Assembly: GCA_037367355.1 (NCBI GenBank) | Contig: CM074697.1 | Coordinates: 1,302,001-1,366,000 of the forward strand | Reading direction: 5' to 3' | Origin: Neoscytalidium dimidiatum | Taxonomy: Eukaryota > Ascomycota > Dothideomycetes > Botryosphaeriales > Botryosphaeriaceae | Length of the DNA: 64,000 nt | Shown here: piece after piece, positions 56,200-64,000 of the stretch | Layout: each line of letters begins with the position of its first letter | How positions within the stretch are numbered: the first letter of the stretch is position 1 | The notes under the pieces: generated by a model | What the model saw: only the letters and a program-made list of their open reading frames with translations | Databases searched by the model: none | What the model was told of the DNA's origin: nothing | Made by a program: the position numbers and the translations under genes

Positions 56200-57372
56200 T
56201 TAGCAGCCAACGTAGAGAGCTATGATCAGTCAGCATACGAAATCCGGCCGCGCAGTCTTTCAGTCGGATCAGCTTACCCTGAGCGTAGAGAGTATAGGTA
56301 TCGGCATGGTTCAGGTTCTGGGACGCGGACAGGGAACGGACGAAGTTGTAGCCGTATCCGCCGTAGTCGGAGGTGCCGCGGACCTGGCTGAGGTGGGTGA
56401 CCTCGTGGAGGATGGTGGTCTGCTGGTCCTGGTCGTGGCAGACGCTGCTGGTGGGGGACAGGGCGGAGAAGAAGAGCGGGCAGTTGACCATGATGGAGCT
56501 GGACGGCTGCGTGTACGCGAGCACGCCGTTGCCGCACGCGCCCAGCACGTCCGAGCAGTAGTAGCGCGAGCTGCCCGACGTCGTGCTGCCGCACTCGGTC
56601 ACGATGCGCCCGAAGACGCCCGCGACGGTGTTGCGGGTCGAGGTCGACGACGACTTGAAGTACTCCTCCAGCTTGGCGGCAGAGCCCGAGGAGGCCGCAG
56701 TCTGGGCGCGGGCCGCGAGGGAGCGGCAGTTGGCGATGGCGTTGCGGGTGGCGGTGCCGCGCGTGCCCGTGCAGTCGGACTGCACGATCGTGCGCTTCAT
56801 CTTCTCGGCGAACGAGGTGTGCGCGGCCTTGGCCTGCGCGCCGTCGACCTCGGCGGAGACGGTGTTGCTGACGAAGGGCACGACGCCGGAGATCTCGGTC
56901 GAGTCGGCATCAGCAACGGAGAAGGCACCCTGGGCGAGGATGTCGAATACACCGCCGGCTCCCAGGTCGTGGGTCTGGGCGGTGTCGAACTCGACCTCGA
57001 TGGTCTCGCCCGCAGCGATGCTCTGGAAGGCTTCCTCGGTCAGACCGTGAGTGGAGACCTGGTAGCGGATTCCATCGAAAGCAATCTTGCTGTCTGTGAG
57101 TGGTATCAATATAGTAGCTCTGGCTTTCTGACGTTGAGTCTACGCTCACCAGCATTGTGAATTTCGAGCTTCTCAACGGGGAACTCGTCCAAGATAGTGC
57201 CGGTCTTGAAGAGCTTAAGAGGAGTGGAACCGGTGTTGGTGATGGAAGCCTTGACGCCAGTGTTTCCAACAACCTCGAGCTTGACATCCAGAGGAGTGTC
57301 ACGCTTGTTGACATCAACAGAGACAGCGGCAGCCAAGGAGGCCAGGAAGGAAAGGCTGGCGATGAACTTCAT
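56200..57372 (-). CDS. Deuterolysin-type secreted metalloprotease (M35)
   Basis: Three exons on the minus strand (57372-57150, 57093-56278, 56219-56200) give 352 aa. Signal peptide MKFIASLSFLASLAAAVS, then a pro-region that starts DVNKRDTPLDVKLEV and ends near KMKRTIVQSDC, then the mature protease. The aspzincin zinc site is complete: HEVTHLSQ with the second block GTSDYGGYGY and the later aspartate in NHADTYTLYAQ. Cysteines are paired as in the family. The last exon adds only ALYVGC and a stop, the typical deuterolysin end; reading through the donor GTAAGC instead adds an unrelated tail. The enzyme digests proteins outside the cell at mildly acidic to neutral pH, with preference for basic proteins in known members. 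Confidence 0.92.
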
Positions 57373-59080
57373 GCTGAATGACTGCTGGCTTGGGTTGAGG
57401 GAAACTCGAGAATCGCTCTGCTGATGGTGACGAGCATCCTGCAAGACAGAAACCGCAATTTATAGTCTATCATCATCGAAGAGCCTGTACACATCTGAGA
57501 CTGATACCAGAATAGCCAAGGACGGAACCAGGCGAAAAAGAGAAGGAAGAAATGCGGAGTGGTTTGATGCGATAAAGCTGCTTGCTTTATTCTCTATCCG
57601 CTCAAGGTTCTGGTGCCATCCGCATATCCAAGCATTCAAGGACAAGGCGTCTGTGCTAGCCAAGAGGCCATACAATGTACGGTTTCTGGGCGTTTTTCCG
57701 GAGAAGCACGACGCTCTGTATCGTCCGGGGCACATGATGCGGGATCTACAGCTCTAAGCGATCCAGCGTTCCATGCACGCGGGGAATTTGTGACCTTGAA
57801 GCAATCAAAGTTGATGTCGCCTTTCCGGTTGCTCCACCATGAGCGCCGATGGTGTAGCCATGCCTTCGAGTATACGACGGATTCAGGCATCCCTTGAGGT
57901 AGTCTGAGAAGCGGGACTCATCGCGTGAGTATCATTGATACTGAATTATATTTTCCTTCAACTTCGTAGAAAATTGATCTTGCTCCGTGCTCCATGTGTT
58001 CTATAGATGCACCGAAAGTGGTCACGATGGTGTTAATGAAAGCGAGCGCGAGAGAAGGTGCAATGATGGACATGTTTTTTGCCCTGTCAGGCAGGAGCAG
58101 AGGGACAGAGCCGGAGAAGAAAGAGAGAACGAGTTAGCACTCCGAAAGTCTTGGGGGAGCGGAGAGCTTGGCGAGCGTGTTCAAGACGCCAAGATGGAGT
58201 GTCGGAGGGTTGGCGGAGGATGATAAGCCCGGAGCTTGGCATGAGCGTCGCTCACCTCCGCCAGCGCAGCTGTCCACCCTTCCCCTGTGGCGTTATCACG
58301 ACTGAATTGTGCCATCCACTCACAAGCAGCGAAGCGCGATCGAGATGACGTGCCGTGTCTTGGAGTCCGCCGAGAGATGCCGTGTGCCGCTCGTACCGGG
58401 CCAACACCTTCCCAATCCAAACAACGCGGAAGCACAAGCCTTCTCTTGTTCCCATCTTGGCACCATCTCTTGATTAACAAGTCTTTTACCTGCTTCTTTC
58501 GATCTGAGCCGCCCCACCTTGTGCCTCTCCCTAGCCAAAATTTTGGGCGTATATGTTTCGAAGTACCGGTTAGGCGCTTGGCGTGTAAACGAGGGAGCCC
58601 TATTGGTAGTTGTGCCGCCGTGTTCCCATCTCGAAAACGTCCGAAGGACTTCGGATATTCTTCGCAACAGCGAATGAGGGACGAATATAGACAATTGTTA
58701 TACGAGCTCGGGGAGAGGATTCGGCGTCTGCCATGGCTAGACCGTTGCTCGCTTTCCCAAAAGTAGAAGCTAAAGAGCCCAAGCGCGGGACGTTGAGTAA
58801 ACCATTGCAGTACATGCTTGTGTGCGAGAATTTCTCAAGGATTAGCCGCAATGACTTCGCGAAATCACGTCTGATGCTGGAAAAGGTTGTTGAAGGCAGG
58901 TCCTCGGAATCCGGCAACACGTGATCAGTGAGCCCGAACCAGCTTGAATGCTTACCCCATACTGTAGATGACATGGAAATTTTATGGGTATCGCACAGTT
59001 GTTTGGGTTAGGTGAGAGTTCTGGCATGGTCTCTTGGCTCTCAACTTGGAAGGATTCTTCGTGATCTGATTGAATTTGTC
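57373..59080. other. Intergenic, 1.7 kb
   Basis: Upstream of the deuterolysin gene. A minus-strand frame at 58974-58600 with a true ATG (MSSTVWGKHSSWFG) has no motif and could be chance. No repeat copy recognised. Confidence 0.4.
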
Positions 59081-59644
59081 TCAGGGCGACAAGAAGCTTT
59101 TGATGCTGTCGAAGGAAGGGCTCAAGACGAACTCAGAAAGGTCGTCAACGTAGCTCCTAGCAAGCCACTTTGTCCATTCGTATAGTCCGGGAACATATAT
59201 CCCCAAAGTCATCTCGAAGTTGGAGGAAATACTTTTCTGAGCGCACGTCTGTTCCACTGTGAAGGATGACCAGAAGAATATTCCTACGTCAGCAATGACA
59301 CGCATGAATGCCTGCTGCTCTTTATGTGAAGAAGTTTCTTCGAGGCCATAAAGTCACGGCAGTTCACGGGACAGCAAACGTCTCCTGCAGGCGGACGTAA
59401 TAGAGACCGTATCAAGGAGCCCGACTGGCAGCGGGGCAATCCTATCACGACCATGGGATCGGAGATTATGACTCTCTTCATTGACTGCGAATGATGGTGG
59501 GAGGTAGTGTCCAATGCTGCAAGAGCGCAGAAGAGCTTTACAATCTCGCAGAAAACTGAGTGTAGTTCGAATGATTGAGTTGAAGGTTGAGTCGAATATT
59601 TTGATGGCCAAGTAGCTGTAGAGGTGATCCTCAGGTGCAGACAT
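59081..59644 (-). pseudogene. Unknown short gene interrupted by one in-frame TGA
   Basis: From ATG at 59644 the frame runs (MSAPEDHLYSYLAIKIFD) for 96 codons to a TGA at 59356-59354, then continues in the same frame for 90 codons with equally protein-like sequence (FMRVIADVGIFFWSSF, GIYVPGLYEWTKWLARSY) to a stop at 59083-59081. Either one nonsense change broke a ~187-codon gene, or a 48-nt intron with a GTGAAC donor and AAAG acceptor removes the TGA in frame. No family is recognised. It lies next to two F-box genes on the same strand. Confidence 0.4.
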
Positions 59645-59915
59645 AATAATTTGTGCCAATGTGCCTTTCTGGATTATAAATCAGAGGATTACCCGACCTG
59701 TGGAATGAAGAGCGCGCTCCCGCAGTTGACTTGTCGGAGTGACAACGTACCCTGCTAGGCTATCGCAAATCCAAGCTCCACCTTTGACCACTTTTGTGAC
59801 CCGCCTCCAAGGGCTGTCTATACACGTCCGTGCGTCAAAAGCTATATGGATTTCGCTCGCCTTTTGAGAAGACGGAATGATGTCGGAGGTGACGGAGCCA
59901 CAGGGTATGACTAGC

Positions 59916-61254
59916 TTAAGTGCTGAAATCCTTCAAGAAATCGTCTCGTTCGATGATTATGACGGAGACACCATGGTTTTGGCACATGTCCCTAAATGTT
60001 GACGCAAAAGCGAATCCAGCTAGTTCCCAAAGTTCTGTGACAATTTTCGCATCGAGCTGTATCTCTTTCAGTGACGGCACTAGCGTTTCCTTTTTTCCAA
60101 TCAAGGTCACCAGCGTTGGCATCAACCCATCGCCCATTGCGGATTCCTCGTCGTACAATCCGCCCCTCAACATGCCCCAACTACCAATTCTCATAATCTC
60201 CAGATTAGGGGGCAAGATCGTTTGGAGTTGAAGGGCGTTGAGTTGGGCTATATCATCCTCGTTTGTTCCACATCCGAACCAATCATCGGCCTCAGCAGCT
60301 ACGTATCTGAGAGCTACCATGCTTTCCAGATCGATAGGCCACGTATTCAATTCTGCAAACTCCTTGGACAGAACTAAGCTTTTCAAGGTTTTGCTGACAG
60401 GCTCGAAGACTCCAGGGACATCACCAAAGTGCGAATAAGGGTCGACATTCCCAGGCCACAAGGCAATCACTAGATCCTCCAGATTCCAGGTCACGGATAA
60501 GATGCCGCTCAGCACTTCAGGGTCGATTTCTGACTGCTTCAGCGCTAGTCGTTTGATCGATCTTCCGATATCCTGTTCTCGACGTGAAAGATCGGATGCG
60601 TGGATGGTGGTGTGGCGTATGGTTAAGTTTTCAAGAGACGACAGGCAGAAAATGTCCTCAATATACTCGAAAGGGAACCTGCCATTTTGTTCTCTGGGAA
60701 AAGAGAGCGAGCCTATGACACCCACTTACGTAAGCCATTGTGATTCGATATGTGAGAAATATTTCGCTGAGAGCGACGTTGTGTGAAGTGCGTGGCTTAC
60801 ATTTCTTCAATTGTCGCAAGATTTGGCCGCTGGCTGCGTTGTCCAGTATGTTGTGCCACTCGTCCCAGTTGAAATATGAGAAGTCTGCTGAAAGCTCTAG
60901 AGTCTCAATATTGCTAAGCTTTTGGAGGATCTGAATCCCCAGACCAGCTCCCGCGGCCTCTTCGCTGTTGGGGTCAGTTCCACTTTGTTTCCTAATAAAA
61001 TGGCGCACTTTCTCGGCACTGTCAGGCTCGCGGAGAAGAGTTCGTGCAAAAGACCGGAGCGCTCTTTGATTTCTAATAACGACCTTCTCATACAGGTAGG
61101 GCTTGGCAACTTTGCAGAATAGCGAGCATGTGCACACCACGGCAAATAAGTCCTCTGACCGGACAACGGTGAAAATGAGGTTGAGGAGTTCGACTGGCAG
61201 ATTCGCAAATCTGCTGAGCCCTTGCGGCTGATGTTGAAGTGGGGCAGTCGACAT
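59916..61254 (-). CDS. F-box protein, copy 1 of a tandem pair
   Basis: Two exons on the minus strand (61254-60801 and 60712-59916) give 416 aa. The N-terminal F-box reads LSRFANLPVELLNLIFTVV and EDLFAVVCTCSLFCKVAKPYLYEKVV. The rest has leucine-rich-like blocks (IETLELSADFSYF, LENLTIRHTTI, NLEDLVIALWPG, LRYVAAEADDWFG, LEIMRIGSWGM). F-box proteins recruit substrates to SCF ubiquitin ligases through Skp1; no substrate can be inferred. The splice joins QLKK-C to SLSFPREQNGRFP, which aligns with the neighbouring copy (QSLQS-C, SLKFPVDGGGR). The intron sits at the same place and phase in both. Confidence 0.85.
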
Positions 61255-61825
61255 TGATGGAACTGTGCCCTCAGTATTGAGATAACGTGGCTTTTCCAGC
61301 TCTAAATGGAATGTGTCTGCGTGAAGCGATAATACCTAGTTGGCTTCGAAGAGGGGGTTTCGGGTTGGTCCTTGTGCTCGCTGGTGGTACTGAAAGTAGA
61401 CTTGGCATGATGCAGCGATCGCCTGATGGTTTGATGTAGGGGCAGTCGATGGAGGCGGAAGGCTGATCGATTGTACGGAATGTGTTGGATTAGCGAGCGA
61501 GGTCGAGCGAGACCGAGCTACCCCTCGACAGGCGGTCTGTGCGTAATGCAGGGATGCTGAACTTTCAATAAGTACTCAAAATATGTATCCTTGAGCAGGT
61601 GGGACAATATAGAATAAAATTCCTGTATTGACTCGATTATTGAACAAGACAGCTTCTGTGGCGTTGAGATACTTAATTGGGCGAAGATGTGCAGGACTAC
61701 CCACGAGCTTCATACCTAGGCGGCCGTCTCAATCTCTTCTGAGCCTCATCTCTTTGAATGAAAGGCCAACCGTTACGGTAAGAAGGGACGGATTGGATGC
61801 AATGCATGCTGCTGCATGGGATCAC
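61255..61825. other. Spacer between tandem F-box genes
   Basis: 571 bp; should hold the promoter of copy 1 and the 3' end of copy 2. Nothing else recognised. Confidence 0.4.
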
Positions 61826-63048
61826 TCAAAGATCAACTGATATACCCCTTTTTGCGCAGGCTTCCATGAATGCCGCAGATACTTTTGGCAGCGGCTCTGA
61901 TCCAAAGCTTATATGCCTCAATGCTGGGGCCACAGCCTCAAAGTTGTCGAACATTGGCTGCAGCACTTCCAATAACGGATCAGCAGGTGGATTTTCCAGC
62001 ATACTATCGGTGACAGTCCATCCCCCTATCATCATTGTCTCGAGGCATGGAGGAAAGACACTTCTCAGAAATCTTTCGCTTGTGTTTTCGGGGTAGGAGC
62101 AAAGCAGTCCAAACCATATACTGGCATCCACAGCCACGTCTCGAAGAGCAATCATTTGGTCCAAACATAAGGGCGACCCTGAGAGTGTACCGGTTGTGTC
62201 GATGGCGAGCCACTCAAGAGTAGTAGCAACCTCTTGCAGATCTTCGGCGTAATCATGGAAGTTGGTGATCTCGCTCGCCTTTTCATCCAACCAGATTACT
62301 AGTTCCTTGAGCCCTCTCGTTCTCGACAGAATGCATTTCAGATCCCCAGGAACCATACGGCAGTACACCAACTCTAGCTTTCGGAGCGCTGTTGAAGCAT
62401 TGTTTTCAGGGAGCAGAAAACCAAGAGAAGACATGGTGCAGTCGGCCGCATCGATGTACAGATTTTTCAGTTTTGGATGGGCAAGAATTGCTGACAGCTT
62501 GCTAATATGCATGCGTCCGCCTCCGTCGACTGGGAACTTCAGAGAACCTTGTTGAATCGGTGAGGACTCAGTCTTGTTTGTGAAAGCTGCAGTAATCTGG
62601 ACTTACAGGACTGGAGGGACTGTAGGACTTCCCCCCATGTGGCGCGTTTAAATGCCAACGACCATCCGGGACAGTCCAAATATGTGGTGATCATCAGATC
62701 AAGCTCTTTGAGTCTCGTGAGTTTCGGTAGAATGTTGTCTTGAAACTCTTGCAGTGGATCCATGGGTCTTGCAAACTCGCTCATAGGAAAGGTTCCCATG
62801 GTGGGAAAGTTGGGACGTCTTATGTAGGTAAGCTTCAACACGTCTTTGGCCCGCGTGGGCTTGGCAGTCAAAGCGAGGTTGATTGAACGTAGCTGGTGAT
62901 CATTACAGGCTACAAGTGAGCGGTAAATGTGCGGTTCGACAACAGCGTGAAAAAGTTTGCACACGCATGCAATATTGATCAGATCTCTTCCCCAAACGAC
63001 GTGAGCGAATATATGGTCAAGAAGTTCGACCGGCAAAGCACCTAGCAT
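61826..63048 (-). CDS. F-box protein, copy 2 of a tandem pair
   Basis: Two exons on the minus strand (63048-62607 and 62547-61826) give 387 aa. It begins directly with the F-box: MLGALPVELLDHIFAHVVWG, INIACVCKLFHAVVEPHIYRSL. The C-terminal part has leucine-rich-like blocks (LKNLYIDAADCTM, LRKLELVYCRM, LKELVIWLDEKAS, LEWLAIDTTG, LETMMIGGWT). The order of blocks matches copy 1, including the Trp-Phe-Gly after a valine-rich block (VDASIWFG versus AEADDWFG). An upstream in-frame extension starts only with TTG, so ATG 63048 is preferred. Divergent from the quinolinate phosphoribosyltransferase gene. Confidence 0.85.
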
Positions 63049-63461
63049 GGTAGGCAGTTTTCTGTACAGAACAGAATTGATGCGCGCGGCTGGCAGCGGG
63101 AGCGCTGGTAACGGGCTTTGGATAGAGCTTACTCGCGTCAAGCAGGCAGTTGAAAGATTGAATTGAGCCAGAGACAACTATCTTGCAAAGTGACGCGCGT
63201 AAGAGAGGAGCAAGGGCGTAGGTTGATGATGGACGGTTCGGTAGCGGTGAAGGCAAGGTAGGGTGAAACCGGAAGGCGTGCGACGTCAGGCCGGCCCCGG
63301 CCCGCATCCGTCTTGGCGCGAAGTGCCCCGGACTCAAAACCCCACCACCCGTGCTCTGACTCTTTCCCTCGTTCTTCTTGCGTCACTATCTGTCTATCGA
63401 TAAATTCCGGCCACATTGAATCTCGCACATCGCTGCGTGGCTTGCTTGACAACTGAGCTCG
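63049..63461. promoter_or_regulatory. Divergent promoter region F-box copy 2 / bna6
   Basis: 413 bp between divergent starts; no specific site is claimed. Confidence 0.4.
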
Positions 63462-64000
63462 ATGATGGCGTTCACCGAAGGAGCACCGGCCCATGGGAAA
63501 GTGGCGCATTTGCTGCCTCAGACCTACAAGCGGTTGGTCTCAGAATGGCTAGAAGAAGACACTCCCAGTCTCGACTATGGTGGCTTTGTGGTTGGTGAGG
63601 ACATGGCTGAGGCCAGGTTGTTGGGCAAGAGCAAGGTTAGTTCGTATTATCGCGCACTTCCGTTTGCTCCCTTGCGTCTGATCCCGAGAATATACAAAAC
63701 GAAGAGCACTGGCTGTGGAGCAGCATGGATTTCGCACATATTGGACATAGTTTTGGAACGATGGGAGATCACTTACTGACCTCTTATCTAGGGTGTGTTG
63801 GCTGGTGTCCCATTTTTCAACGAGGTCTTCAAACAGCTCGATTGCACGTGAGTTTATTCTCGCCACTCGAAAACTTAGTCCGTACGGTCGATCAAATTCA
63901 CTCACATGTAAATTAGAGTCGAATGGCATATACAAGAAGGCCAGAGCTTCGAGCCCGTTAAGCACTGCGCGACCGTAAGAGGGCCTGTCAGGAAAGTGCT
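63462..64000 (+). CDS. bna6: Quinolinate phosphoribosyltransferase (decarboxylating), 3' partial
   Basis: The first three exons are seen (63462-63635, 63792-63847, 63917-64000 and beyond the window). The protein starts MMAFTEGAPAHGKVAHLLPQ and has WLEEDTPSLDYGGFVVGE, LLGKSK-GVLAGVPFFNEVFKQ and VEWHIQEGQSFEPV, then ATVRGPVR. These are the N-terminal alpha/beta sandwich blocks of NadC/Bna6, in which the GVLAGVPFF stretch is typical. The enzyme makes nicotinate mononucleotide from quinolinate and PRPP, the entry to NAD from tryptophan. A second ATG directly follows the first (M-M). The active-site barrel lies outside the window. Confidence 0.88.

Overview
The window looks like nuclear DNA of a filamentous ascomycete (Pezizomycotina, perhaps Dothideomycetes; the class is a guess). 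Genes lie on both strands, most carry introns of about 47-80 nt with GTRAGT-like donors, and the gene set is typical of such fungi: a Zn2Cys6 regulator, a GH55 glucanase, a deuterolysin protease, an MFS drug transporter and F-box proteins. No rRNA, tRNA or CRISPR was recognised.

Left part (1-16 kb): dense housekeeping genes. In order: the 3' end of a tubulin cofactor C gene, an RPAP1/Rba50-like protein, the HIR subunit Hpc2, a small UQCC2/Cbp6-like mitochondrial protein, the Rsp5 adaptor Bsd2, a CaM kinase, a HIT hydrolase, the eEF1A methyltransferase Efm5 and a LACTB2-like metallo-beta-lactamase. Several pairs are divergent and share short promoters.

Middle part (16-43 kb): looser, more accessory. 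It holds a Zn2Cys6 factor, a broken membrane-protein gene, a Ser/Thr-rich single-pass surface protein, an aspartate aminotransferase, a second decayed locus, an uncharacterised low-complexity protein, an MFS transporter and a secreted GH55 enzyme. Four copies of a ~120-bp element lie here (19.5, 27.3, 41.0 and 42.1 kb). They begin TGTT, end AACA, and three have perfect 5-bp target duplications. They look like very short solo LTRs. One sits inside the coding region of the broken membrane-protein gene.

Right part (43-64 kb): mostly conserved genes again. These are an unknown 308-aa protein, a MAPEG protein, a 914-aa Pro/Gln/Tyr-rich protein divergent from a 996-aa mitochondrial protein, the ribosome assembly factor Rsa3, a deuterolysin, a tandem pair of F-box genes with one intron at the same place, and the start of quinolinate phosphoribosyltransferase (NAD synthesis).

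Exon boundaries were read by eye from splice motifs and reading frame. In all spliced models the summed exon length is a multiple of three.
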